A DNA stretch of 64,000 nucleotides from assembly GCA_947168665.1 (NCBI GenBank), contig CAMVMX010000001.1, positions 124,001 to 188,000 of the forward strand, given 5' to 3'. Below, piece after piece: positions 17,536-24,300 of this stretch. Under the pieces are notes generated by a model, which saw only the letters and a program-made list of their open reading frames with translations, made no database searches and was not told the DNA's origin. Source of the stretch: an uncultured Bacteroidales bacterium (GTDB lineage: Bacteria > Bacteroidota > Bacteroidia > Bacteroidales > P3). A program made the position numbers and the translations under genes. The number at the start of each line of letters is the position of its first letter. The stretch's first letter is position 1.

Positions 17536-17960
17536 ATGCAACTGGGCGGATTCCCAGCCTATTTGCAGACAGAAAGAAAAGAGCTGCTTTCGGATTTGGC
17601 AGTGGATGTGCTGTATAGAGATATTCTTGTCCGCAATGGCCTGAGAGATGAGCTGTCGTTGAAGAATCTGATGACTTTCCTGATGGGGAATGTGGGCAAC
17701 CTGATTACCGGCAACAAACTGACTCAGACTATCCGAGTTAAATCGGCTAAGACGGTGTTGGATTGATTCAGGTATGCGAGGAGATAATGACTGACAATCA
17801 AGACCGCGAGTATGGGGGACTTGTTGCGGCTATGAAGGAATTGCAAGTGGACAAGGGGGTTATCCTTACGATGAATCAGAGTGATATGGCTTGTGTTGAC
17901 GGGTACTCAATTGAGACAATACCCGTTTGGCGGTGGATTACAGAATCTGAAAAGCAGTGA
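17536..17960 (+). pseudogene. Broken AAA/DUF4143 ATPase
   Basis: Two frames hold pieces of one family. 17536-17766 reads GGFPAYLQTERKELLSDLAV, LYRDILVRNGLR and IRVKSAKTVLD, as in the middle of AAA ATPases with DUF4143. 17763-17960 reads IQVCEEIMTDNQDREYGGL, VILTMNQSD and IETIPVWRWI, the C-terminal nuclease-like end. The N-terminal P-loop domain and ~100 residues between the two pieces are absent, and the frame changes between them. It is a deletion-scarred pseudogene. The family is often associated with mobile or accessory DNA in Bacteroidales. Confidence 0.7.
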
Positions 17961-17976
17961 TTCGAAAAGTCCCCCT

Positions 17977-18555
17977 TTATTGTGTTTCTTGCGTCTTGTG
18001 AATGGGACATGGCCGGTAGCTTTCGGTGCCGGCGGGATGGAGGGCCAGATTGCCGTTGATGGCGAAGGGCTGCAGGTAGTGGTCGCCTTCGGGGGTGACG
18101 AGGCTTACGTTGTCGTGTTCGCTGTCGTCGGGTTCGACGTAGAGCATGACGGTCTGGTTGTTGAAGGGTAGCGGCACGCCGTTCTGAACGGCTTCACCAA
18201 AGGGGTACCAACCGTAAACTTTGAAACGGACCTTGCTCTCCTCGTCAGAGTAGACAAGGAAGTTGACCCAGTAGCAAAAACTGACGTAGTCCATGGTGGG
18301 GGCAAAGGTGAGGAGAAACTGGTTCTCGCCCTCGCGGGTGATGGTGAAAGCTTCGTCGGCATCGGCATAGTCGTGGAAGTCATCCACAGCCTTTTTGAGT
18401 TGGTCCTCATTCATGTCGTACACACGGATGAAACGACTGGACGGGGACATTGTGACTTCCTTAAGGAGTTTGGCCCCATCCTTCTTTTTCCGTCGGGCAA
18501 AGAACAAGCAAAGAGCTGCCAGCACGGCCAAAACCAATAGATACATGGTATTCAT
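17977..18555 (-). CDS. Membrane-anchored protein of unknown function
   Basis: 192 residues from the ATG at 18555 (the frame extends upstream but there overlaps the terminator of the DUF1015 gene). One N-terminal membrane anchor (MNTMYLLVLAVLAALCLFFA) is followed by a basic cluster RRKKK and a soluble domain of ~160 residues with alternating strands (FIRVYDMNEDQLKKAVDDF, GENQFLLTFAPTMDYVSFCYWVNFL, VRFKVYGWYPFGEA). I do not recognise the family. The positive residues after the anchor place the domain in the cytoplasm. A terminator separates it from the gene upstream, though no promoter box was seen in the short gap. Confidence 0.65.
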   Translation of the reverse strand: MNTMYLLVLAVLAALCLFFARRKKKDGAKLLKEVTMSPSSRFIRVYDMNEDQLKKAVDDFHDYADADEAFTITREGENQFLLTFAPTMDYVSFCYWVNFLVYSDEESKVRFKVYGWYPFGEAVQNGVPLPFNNQTVMLYVEPDDSEHDNVSLVTPEGDHYLQPFAINGNLALHPAGTESYRPCPIHKTQETQ

Positions 18556-18576
18556 AACAAGGTGTAAATAAAAAAA

Positions 18577-18607
18577 GCAGGTTGCCACCGAGGGGGTGGC
18601 AACCTGC
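18577..18607 (-). terminator. Terminator of the DUF1015 gene
   Basis: 13-bp perfect stem (18577-18589 with 18595-18607), 5-nt loop, then a T-rich run on the minus strand (complement of 18565-18576). It lies 12 nt after the stop at 18620. Confidence 0.9.
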
Positions 18608-18619
18608 ATGGTTTCAATG

Positions 18620-19885
18620 TTAGCAGAGTTCGTGGATGACGAGGCCGGAGCGCAGTTTGGGCTCGAACCAAGTGGTCTTGGGAGGCATGATGTTGCCGGT
18701 GTCGGCAATGTCAATGATCTGCTTCATGCTGACAGGATAGAGGGCGAAGGCGACTTTCATCTCGCCGTTGTCGACGCGACGCTTGAGCTCGCCAAGACCA
18801 CGGATGCCACCAACGAAGTCGATGCGCTTGTCGGTGCGGAGGTCTTTGATGCCGAGGACCTTGTCAAGAACGAGGTTGGAGAGGATGGTGACATCGAGAA
18901 CGCCAATGGGGTCGTTGTCGTTGTAGGTGCCGGGCTTGGCGGTCATCTTGTACCAGTGGCCGTCGAGGTACATGGAGTGCTCATGCAGCTTGGTGGGTTT
19001 GTAGATGTCAGTGCCCATGTCTTGGAGGTCGTAGCTCTCGCCAACGGCGGCGATGAACTGCTCTTTGCTGAGGCCGTTGAGGTCTTTGACCACGCGGTTG
19101 TAGTCAATGACGTTGAGCTGGTTGTCGGGGAAGATGACGGTCATGAAGTAGTTGTACTCTTCCTTGCCGGTGTGAGCGGGGTTCTGCTCTTTCTTCTCCT
19201 GTCCCACGAGGGCGGCGGCGGCGCTGCGATGGTGGCCGTCGGCGATGTACATGGCGGGCACCTGCTTGTCGAAGATGTCGACCAGCTCGTCGATGAGTTT
19301 GCGGTCGTCGATGACCCAGAAGCGATGGCCGAAGCCGTCTTCCTTGGCGATGAAGTCGTAGATGGGTTTCTTGGCGGTGACGGAGGCCACGATCTCGTCG
19401 ATGCGGGCGATGGCGGGATAAGCGAAGAAGACGGGCTCGACGTTGGCATTGGTGATGCGGACGTGTTTCATGCGGTCTTCTTCTTTGTCCTTACGGGTGA
19501 GCTCGTGTTTCTTAATGACTTTGTTGACGTAGTCTTCGCTGTAGGCGCAGGCCACAATGCCGTACTGCCATTTGGCGTTGGCGTCCTTGGGGTTCATGCT
19601 CTGGGCATAGATGTAGAGTTTCTCTTCCTCGTCTTTGACAAGCCAGCCGAGGTCTTTGAACTTGTTGTAGTTCTTGACTACCTGGAGGTAGACTTCGGGG
19701 GAATGCTCGTCGGTGCCTTGGGGAAGGTCGATTTCGGCCTTGGTGACGTGGAGGAGGCTGTAGGGGTTGCCTTCGCACTCAACGCGGGCTTCTTCGGAGT
19801 TCAGTACGTCGTAGGGACGTGAGGCCAGTTTCTCGACGATGTCGACGGGCGGGCGAAAGCCCTTGAAAGGTTTGATTATGCTCAT
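18620..19885 (-). CDS. DUF1015 family protein
   Basis: 421 residues, typical length. The N-terminus IIKPFKGFRPPVDIVEKLASRPYDVLNSEEAR, the middle FFAYPAIARIDEIVA and MYIADGHHRSAAAA, and TFLxVL-type C-terminal strands match DUF1015. An archaeal member of DUF1015-related proteins has been described as a serine kinase, and in Bacteroides the gene usually sits near serA/serC, but neither is here. A role linked to serine metabolism is therefore only a suggestion. It is terminated by the hairpin at 18577-18607. Confidence 0.85.
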   Translation of the reverse strand: MSIIKPFKGFRPPVDIVEKLASRPYDVLNSEEARVECEGNPYSLLHVTKAEIDLPQGTDEHSPEVYLQVVKNYNKFKDLGWLVKDEEEKLYIYAQSMNPKDANAKWQYGIVACAYSEDYVNKVIKKHELTRKDKEEDRMKHVRITNANVEPVFFAYPAIARIDEIVASVTAKKPIYDFIAKEDGFGHRFWVIDDRKLIDELVDIFDKQVPAMYIADGHHRSAAAALVGQEKKEQNPAHTGKEEYNYFMTVIFPDNQLNVIDYNRVVKDLNGLSKEQFIAAVGESYDLQDMGTDIYKPTKLHEHSMYLDGHWYKMTAKPGTYNDNDPIGVLDVTILSNLVLDKVLGIKDLRTDKRIDFVGGIRGLGELKRRVDNGEMKVAFALYPVSMKQIIDIADTGNIMPPKTTWFEPKLRSGLVIHELC

Positions 19886-19908
19886 TGATTTGTCTGTTTT
19901 ATTGTTGA

Positions 19909-20310
19909 TTATATTATTTTCATTGCTTCATCCAATCCTATGATGTCCACTTTGGGGAACTCCACCTCGCGGAGTATGTCATAGTGGCGGTCTTCGCTGA
20001 CGATGTATTTGGCCTGCGCCGTGACGGCGCAATCAATGAACTTGTTGTCATCAGGGTCAACGGTTATCAAGTTGAACTTATAGAAAGTGTTGATGAACAA
20101 CGTGTGAGGGTTGTTGAGTATCACCTCAAGCACTAACGATGCAAAAGTCTCGGAAGTTTCCCTTTGAAGTATCTCAACATATTCGTTTAGTATCTCGGTT
20201 GTAACACACATTTGATTACGCCCGTCAATGAACGACAACCACAAGTCGTGGTATCGACTGCGTCGTGATACGCATTGTATCAGGCTGTTTGTGTCAAGCA
20301 CGAGTTTCAT
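19909..20310 (-). CDS. PIN-domain toxin
   Basis: 133 residues, a PIN-type RNase of the putative toxin-antitoxin family. Acidic active-site residues are visible in VLDTNSLIQ (D), TTEILNEYVEIL (E), and VDPDDNKFIDCAV (D-D...D). Such toxins cleave RNA and are neutralised by the cognate antitoxin. The start codon overlaps the stop of the antitoxin gene as ATGA, giving the order antitoxin then toxin. The base composition is more AT-rich than the neighbouring genes. Confidence 0.85.
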   Translation of the reverse strand: MKLVLDTNSLIQCVSRRSRYHDLWLSFIDGRNQMCVTTEILNEYVEILQRETSETFASLVLEVILNNPHTLFINTFYKFNLITVDPDDNKFIDCAVTAQAKYIVSEDRHYDILREVEFPKVDIIGLDEAMKII

Positions 20311-20525
20311 GCTTTAGCGTGAAGGTCTTTATGGCGTAGTTGTTCTAAGCGTTCCTGGTCAAGCACCCCCTCGTCCCACAAACGGTCGGCTTCGGCATCA
20401 AGACGACCTTGGAAGTAATGCATCAGTACATCTTTGATTTCCAATGCACGGCTTTCGCTCTTATCAAACGAAAAGAGCTTGAGTAGATGCAGTTGCGTTG
20501 GAGTTATTTGAGTTGCTTCCATCAT
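20307..20525 (-). CDS. Antitoxin partner of the PIN toxin
   Basis: 72 residues from MMEATQITPTQ at 20525. An upstream in-frame start at 20552 is rejected because the TATCTTTG promoter box (20550-20557) covers it. Visible parts are a short N-terminal segment, LKLFSFDKSESRALEIKDVLMHYF and a C-terminal helix rich in acidic residues (RLDAEADRLWDEGVLDQERLEQL), the usual toxin-binding tail. This pattern occurs in antitoxins next to PIN toxins in Bacteroidales. Its promoter lies in the shared repeat element (20548-20903). Confidence 0.75.
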   Translation of the reverse strand: MMEATQITPTQLHLLKLFSFDKSESRALEIKDVLMHYFQGRLDAEADRLWDEGVLDQERLEQLRHKDLHAKA

Positions 20526-20549
20526 AACAATATACTTTATTTCACGCTG

Positions 20550-20557
20550 CAAAGATA
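20550..20557 (-). promoter_or_regulatory. Predicted -7 box for the antitoxin-PIN operon
   Basis: TATCTTTG on the minus strand with TGTCGCAAAA at the -33 region. The palindrome ACATGGC (20571-20577) / GCCATGT (20591-20597) just upstream is a candidate operator. Confidence 0.65.
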
Positions 20558-20610
20558 CACACTTTTTGCGACATGGCGAAATTTATTTTTGCCATGTGGG
20601 ATTTTCTTTG

Positions 20611-20618
20611 TATTTGTG
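20611..20618 (+). promoter_or_regulatory. Weak -7 box for RNA copy 1
   Basis: TATTTGTG, one mismatch to TAnnTTTG, at the place where copy 2 has a perfect box. The promoter of copy 1 may therefore be weaker. Confidence 0.4.
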
Positions 20619-20621
20619 CAG

Positions 20622-20903
20622 CAGATTAGTCAATCAAGTATTAACGAAAATTATTGCCAATGAAGCATAGCGCATAGGTTTATATGCACATCATAGAATA
20701 GAAAATAGCGAAGTAAGCTAAACTCTGGAATCTTTGAAACTTCGACAATTTCATCAAGACATTCCCAGCGTAAGGCAACGGCGCTCCTGCTGTATGGCGT
20801 GGGCTTATACATTGCAATTGGGAATGGAAGGTTGTCCAAAACCGCAAAATATCCGATGACAGCGAAGGCCTCATGCTAATTTTATGTGCGTATCTCATCG
20901 AAC
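20622..20903 (+). ncRNA. Candidate structured RNA, copy 1
   Basis: Predicted from comparison of the two copies. Outer stem P1 pairs 20682-20691 with 20884-20893. Inner stems pair 20744-20748 with 20832-20836 and 20760-20767 with 20819-20826. Two terminal hairpins carry the conserved loops AAGGCAACGG and GGCGTGGGCTT. A further helix, 20854-20859 with 20895-20900, would cross P1 as a pseudoknot or be an alternative fold. No known RNA family was recognised. The minus strand carries a 72-codon open frame over the same span, so coding is not excluded. Confidence 0.5.
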
Positions 20904-21040
20904 AATCAAAAATTCTGATAGTCATGGAACACTTTAAGTTAAGCTGAATGCAAAACAAAAAGTATTATTTATAGTTGAGGCGGATTTTCCTACTTGTCGG
21001 ATTTAATAATCTACCTCGTTCAAATTATTATTGTTTGTTA

Positions 21041-21958
21041 TTAATTCTCCTCAAAATAATCTGAGTCAATTCGTTTGACTTCATAAGTTTTCGATACGGA
21101 TACTCCAAGGTTGAATTCTATCATGTACTCTGCAAGTTTTATTCCGTCGATGAATACGACAGATACGTCGCTCGGCAAATGGCTCAGAGATTCTGTCGCC
21201 TCTTTTGAGAATGTTGATGTGGTGATAAAGACTCCTTTCTTGGAGCTCTTCGACATGAGAGACCCAATAAAACTTGTTACGTCTTTGCGACCGACAGTCC
21301 CATTATTCCATCGTTTGGCTTGAAGATAGACCTTGTTTAAACCTAATTTGTCTTCAGTAATGATACCATCTATGCCTTCGTCTTTGGTATAGCGAGTGAC
21401 CTCAGTGAAACCGTTTTGTCCATAGCCCATTTTTCTCAGCAGGTCAACAACCAGTTGCTCGAAGAATTGGGGAGATCGGCTCTTTACCAAGTCCAAGATT
21501 TCTGAAACCAATGATGAATTAATTTCATTAACGGCATTCTCGATTGCTTCGGATGGAGTGGCATCCTTAAAAATATCATTCTGTTGTATCTGATTATCAC
21601 TTATCGTTTTTCCCCCAGATCCTCTCTGTTGGAAATCTACAAATGATTTGTATTGGCTGAGGAATTCTTTGGTTATTTCAACTCCAGACAAGTATACCTT
21701 TCTGCCCTCTTCTGTTATTTTATAGAGGCCTCTCGAAACCCTCTCTATTAAGCCCGCTTGATACAAATAGGTTATCGCCCAACTGGTACGGTCATTTACT
21801 TGGGTCTTTTTCTGACTTTTAATCATCTCGGCACATTCCTCTTCCGTCAGATGAAAATCGGCAACGGCCTGCTCCATAAATTGTTGTAAGCCGGCTGGTT
21901 CATTGATAATTAATGAGTGGAGAATGGGTTTTGCAAAGTCCAAGAAGAAAGGTATCAT
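21041..21958 (-). CDS. mrr: Mrr-type restriction endonuclease
   Basis: 305 residues. The N-terminal winged-helix Mrr_N domain (~1-100) has NDRTSWAITYLYQAGLIERVSRGLYKITEEG. The C-terminal catalytic domain (~155-290) has FFEQLVVDLLRKMGYG, DEGIDGII and VYLQAKRW, that is the E / D-x-x-D / Q-x-K nuclease core, followed by VGRKDVTSFIGSL. Mrr proteins are type IV enzymes that cut modified DNA and are a common phage defence. It lies 20 bp after higA on the same strand, so it is probably cotranscribed with the toxin-antitoxin pair. AT-rich relative to the flanking core genes. Confidence 0.9.
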   Translation of the reverse strand: MIPFFLDFAKPILHSLIINEPAGLQQFMEQAVADFHLTEEECAEMIKSQKKTQVNDRTSWAITYLYQAGLIERVSRGLYKITEEGRKVYLSGVEITKEFLSQYKSFVDFQQRGSGGKTISDNQIQQNDIFKDATPSEAIENAVNEINSSLVSEILDLVKSRSPQFFEQLVVDLLRKMGYGQNGFTEVTRYTKDEGIDGIITEDKLGLNKVYLQAKRWNNGTVGRKDVTSFIGSLMSKSSKKGVFITTSTFSKEATESLSHLPSDVSVVFIDGIKLAEYMIEFNLGVSVSKTYEVKRIDSDYFEEN

Positions 21959-21978
21959 ATCATGATTTCGATTGGTTA

Positions 21979-22329
21979 TTACATCATACAGACCCAGCCG
22001 AACTTGCGGGACAAGTCGCGGAGCAGGTTGCGATCGCTAATGGGGATGGTGACAACCACATTCTCGCGCATGTCGGCTTGCATTGCGGAATCATGGTCGT
22101 ATTGAGACTGCAAGTTCATCCACATCACTGCTGGGATACCCAGAGCTTTTTCAAGCGCAGTGGCTATGTCTTCTGTGACACTGCTGCGGGCATTGACCAA
22201 TGAGCTGACCACGGAAGGTGTCAGTCCTGCAAGGGATGCCAACTGCCTCTGCGTCAGACCACGCTCACTCATCTCATCACGAATCAAGTCACCAGGATGG
22301 GTGGCCACAAATGGGGTTGTATTATTCAT
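21979..22329 (-). CDS. higA: HigA-type antitoxin (XRE helix-turn-helix)
   Basis: 116 residues. HPGDLIRDEMSERGLTQRQLASLAGLTPSVVSSLVNARSSVTEDIATALEKALGIPAVMWMNLQ is the standard HigA addiction-module helix-turn-helix. The extra 35-residue tail is helical and basic (RNLLRDLSRKFGW). It should bind HigB and repress the operon. Its ATG lies inside the end of higB (8-nt overlap), the normal toxin-first order of higBA. Confidence 0.9.
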   Translation of the reverse strand: MNNTTPFVATHPGDLIRDEMSERGLTQRQLASLAGLTPSVVSSLVNARSSVTEDIATALEKALGIPAVMWMNLQSQYDHDSAMQADMRENVVVTIPISDRNLLRDLSRKFGWVCMM

Positions 22330-22639
22330 AGTGCTTAGATATTTCTTCCAACAATGCGTTTACAATAATTCCGTCGTCATTCGGAGTGCTGCTAAAGAGA
22401 AGTCGGTACTGAGCGGTAATCCAGACTGCCTCAACGCCTTTCATTGTACCGCTTTTCTTTTCATAATGCAACGAACCCACTGTGAACAAATCTTCAATGC
22501 GGCTTGCAGCCTTGATGTAGTTCACAACCTTCACATATCGTTTCACCACATTCATCGGTAAACGACAATACTTCCTTGCCGTTGTCTTTCCCGTCAGAAA
22601 CAACTCCTCCAATGCTTTATCCTCGAATGTGACGTTCAT
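22322..22639 (-). CDS. higB: HigB-type toxin (RelE/ParE superfamily)
   Basis: 105 residues, the size of a RelE-fold mRNA interferase. Visible motifs are RLPMNVVKRYVKVVNYIKAASRIEDLFTVGSLHYEKKSG and QYRLLFSS, the strand that usually carries the catalytic arginine. HigB cleaves mRNA on the ribosome when HigA is lost. It is first in the higB-higA-mrr operon, with a TATCTTTG box at 22673-22680 inside repeat copy 2. Confidence 0.88.
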   Translation of the reverse strand: MNVTFEDKALEELFLTGKTTARKYCRLPMNVVKRYVKVVNYIKAASRIEDLFTVGSLHYEKKSGTMKGVEAVWITAQYRLLFSSTPNDDGIIVNALLEEISKHYE

Positions 22640-22672
22640 ACTTACAAGTGTTTCTTAATTAATATACGATTG

Positions 22673-22680
22673 CAAAGATA
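22673..22680 (-). promoter_or_regulatory. Predicted -7 box for higB-higA-mrr
   Basis: TATCTTTG on the minus strand, ~34 nt upstream of the higB ATG, with TGTCGCAAAA at -33. The palindrome ACATGGC/GCCATGT lies 14-40 nt upstream and could be an operator. Confidence 0.65.
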
Positions 22681-22733
22681 CACACTTTTTGCGACATGGC
22701 GAAATTTATTTTTGCCATGTGAGATTTTATTCG

Positions 22734-22741
22734 TATTTTTG
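22734..22741 (+). promoter_or_regulatory. Predicted -7 box for RNA copy 2
   Basis: TATTTTTG, a perfect TAnnTTTG match, pointing into the structured region. Confidence 0.6.
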
Positions 22742-22744
22742 CAG

Positions 22745-23023
22745 CAGATTAGTCAATCAAGTATTAACGAAAATTGATGCCAATGAAGCATAGCGCATAG
22801 GTTTATATGCACATCATAGAATAGAAAATAGCGAAGTAAGCTAAACTCTGGAATCTTTGAAACTTCGACAACTTCAAATTCCACCCAGGGCAAGGCAACG
22901 GAGCTCTCGTCGTTTGGCGTGGACTTGTACGTTGTAATTGGGTGGAAAGGTAGTCGAAGACCTCAAAGATTCCGATGAAGACTAAAAGTTCCACGCTCTT
23001 TTTATGTGCATATCTCATCGGAA
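22745..23023 (+). ncRNA. Candidate structured RNA, copy 2
   Basis: P1 pairs 22806-22815 with 23004-23013 (perfect 10 bp). P2 pairs 22852-22860 with 22963-22971 (9 bp) and 22864-22869 with 22953-22958 (6 bp). P3 pairs 22879-22887 with 22939-22947 (9 bp). A possible pseudoknot helix is 22970-22978 with 23015-23023 (9 bp). Four base pairs of P3 differ from copy 1 on both sides, keeping the pairing. Loops AAGGCAACGG and GGCGTGGACTT are conserved. A lipoprotein gene starts 66 nt downstream, so the element might also act as its leader. Confidence 0.5.
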
Positions 23024-23088
23024 CACTCAAATAATTATATTCAAACAAAAACCGATGTGCCGATGGGATATAACAGGCAATAAATACA

Positions 23089-23283
23089 ATGAAAAAAAAT
23101 AAACTATATTTATTAGGAATAATTGCCATTCTTTGCTTATTCACTTCCTGTGGAGATGATGATGATAGAGGACGCTACGTTGGCTATGATGATCACGATA
23201 ACGAATGGGGAAAAAGTGATACTAGAAGTGTAGGCATTAACGATACAACTTTTATTTATAATAGTAATCAAAATGAGAAGTGA
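23089..23283 (+). CDS. Small acidic lipoprotein
   Basis: 64 residues. The N-terminus MKKNKLYLLGIIAILCLFTSCG is an SPII signal with lipobox FTSC; the mature part has an acidic run (DDDDRG) right after the cysteine, typical of surface-exported Bacteroidetes lipoproteins, then a short unstructured tail. No family recognised. It overlaps the upstream end of the next gene region and may be cotranscribed. AT-rich. Confidence 0.65.
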   Translation: MKKNKLYLLGIIAILCLFTSCGDDDDRGRYVGYDDHDNEWGKSDTRSVGINDTTFIYNSNQNEK

Positions 23284-23284
23284 C

Positions 23285-23749
23285 ATGAAACGGTTATTAT
23301 TTTCAATATTTATCACATTAGCATTAGGGATAAAGGTGAGTGCTCAAAACCCTCCCGATGCAACATATAGATGCAAGTTGCCAGGCACGTATGATTATGT
23401 AACAATAGACTACTTTAATGAAGGTAAGGGGCAAAGTTATATAGTTTTTTCCAACCAGTCTAATATGACCATCACCAGGATGCATGTCAAGGTCGAAGTG
23501 ACTGAAGAGTGGATAGAGGAGAGGCCATGGAAAAATCAGTACACTGGCGAAACCACCACCCGTCATTATCCAGAAAAGGTAACACGATGCTTGTGTGACG
23601 ATACTTTCTATGAAATACCTAATAACAAATCAGAAATAAGGTACAAAAGTCTTCGCGGACCTGTAAAAGGAGGCCCTGAAAAAGAAGGTCATACGTACAC
23701 ATACAAAGTAACAGTAATTGATGACCCTATTTGCAAACCTATAGAGTAA
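23285..23749 (+). CDS. Exported protein of unknown family
   Basis: 154 residues from the ATG at 23285, which gives a clean signal peptide (MKRLLFSIFITLALGIKVSAQ); an alternative start four codons earlier overlaps the preceding gene. The mature part looks like a small beta-sandwich: GTYDYVTIDYFNEGKGQSYIVFSNQSN, TRMHVKVEVTEEW, then a charged turn (RPWKNQYTGETTTRHYPEK) and two cysteine-containing strands (RCLCDDTFYEI). No recognised domain. It follows the small lipoprotein by 1 nt, suggesting a coupled pair. Confidence 0.6.
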   Translation: MKRLLFSIFITLALGIKVSAQNPPDATYRCKLPGTYDYVTIDYFNEGKGQSYIVFSNQSNMTITRMHVKVEVTEEWIEERPWKNQYTGETTTRHYPEKVTRCLCDDTFYEIPNNKSEIRYKSLRGPVKGGPEKEGHTYTYKVTVIDDPICKPIE

Positions 23750-23848
23750 GTCTTTGCCATTAGGGCATATTATTTTTGACTTGAAATGTTCATGTAACAT
23801 CTAGTTTTTGCTGGGGCGGATTTGCAATCCGCCTCAGTTATTACAGGA

Positions 23849-24187
23849 TTATTGTTTGATGGTCTGTTTTGCGTGGTAGAAGATATCAAAACTGCGCTGT
23901 AGTTTGGCGGGGTCGGTGTGGTAAACGTTGTCGCCATAGTAGTAGTCGGCCATCACCTCATAGAGCCGACAGAATTCACCAAGTTCGTGCTTGCCCCGCT
24001 GTGCGTCAATCGTGAGCGAAAGCAATTCCAATGCACGGTCAGCAGCGCGGTGGCACTGTTCCAGGTTGCCTTTGGCTTTCCACCGGTTGGCACGCGACAC
24101 TTCGCTGCCAATGTTAAGCATTTGTTCGGCCAAGGACATAGCCGCCCAGCGGCCTGCCGCCAACTCTTTATGTTGATATTCGCTCAT
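23849..24187 (-). CDS. Small helical protein of unknown function
   Basis: 112 residues, nearly all helical: ELAAGRWAAMSLAEQMLNIGSEVSRANRWKAKGN, HRAADRALELLSLTIDAQRG, GEFCRLYEVMADYYYGDNV and LQRSFDIFYHAKQTIKQ. The spacing looks like a four-helix bundle, similar in outline to chaperones such as FliS, but no flagellar gene is present and I do not assign it. Cytosolic. GC content is back to the level of the core genes. Confidence 0.6.
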   Translation of the reverse strand: MSEYQHKELAAGRWAAMSLAEQMLNIGSEVSRANRWKAKGNLEQCHRAADRALELLSLTIDAQRGKHELGEFCRLYEVMADYYYGDNVYHTDPAKLQRSFDIFYHAKQTIKQ

Positions 24188-24300
24188 TGAATCAAGCTTT
24201 GTACGACGTCAATTATTCTTTTTCTCGTTTCGGGGTCTTCCACATCTCGGCTGTGGTTATTTTGGTGAGGACGTGGTCCCCTTATCATGCCATGCTCTAT

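Larger units (their letters stand above)
20548..20903 (+). repeat. Duplicated element, copy 1
   Basis: About 355 bp, repeated directly at 22671-23023. The first 201 nt differ from copy 2 at six positions only (counted by eye); the rest is diverged except for paired stems and two loops. It contains the minus-strand promoter of the PIN pair, a palindrome and a plus-strand promoter-like box followed by a predicted structured region. Confidence 0.9.
22671..23023 (+). repeat. Duplicated element, copy 2
   Basis: Direct repeat of 20548-20903, with the same arrangement: minus-strand promoter for the adjacent toxin operon, palindrome 22694-22700 / 22714-22720, plus-strand promoter and a structured region. 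2.1 kb separates the two copies and holds higB-higA-mrr. Confidence 0.9.

Noticed and set aside
20548..23023. Reading the duplicated element as an insertion sequence or CRISPR array
   Set aside because: No transposase, terminal inverted repeats or short regularly spaced repeats are visible; only two long copies.
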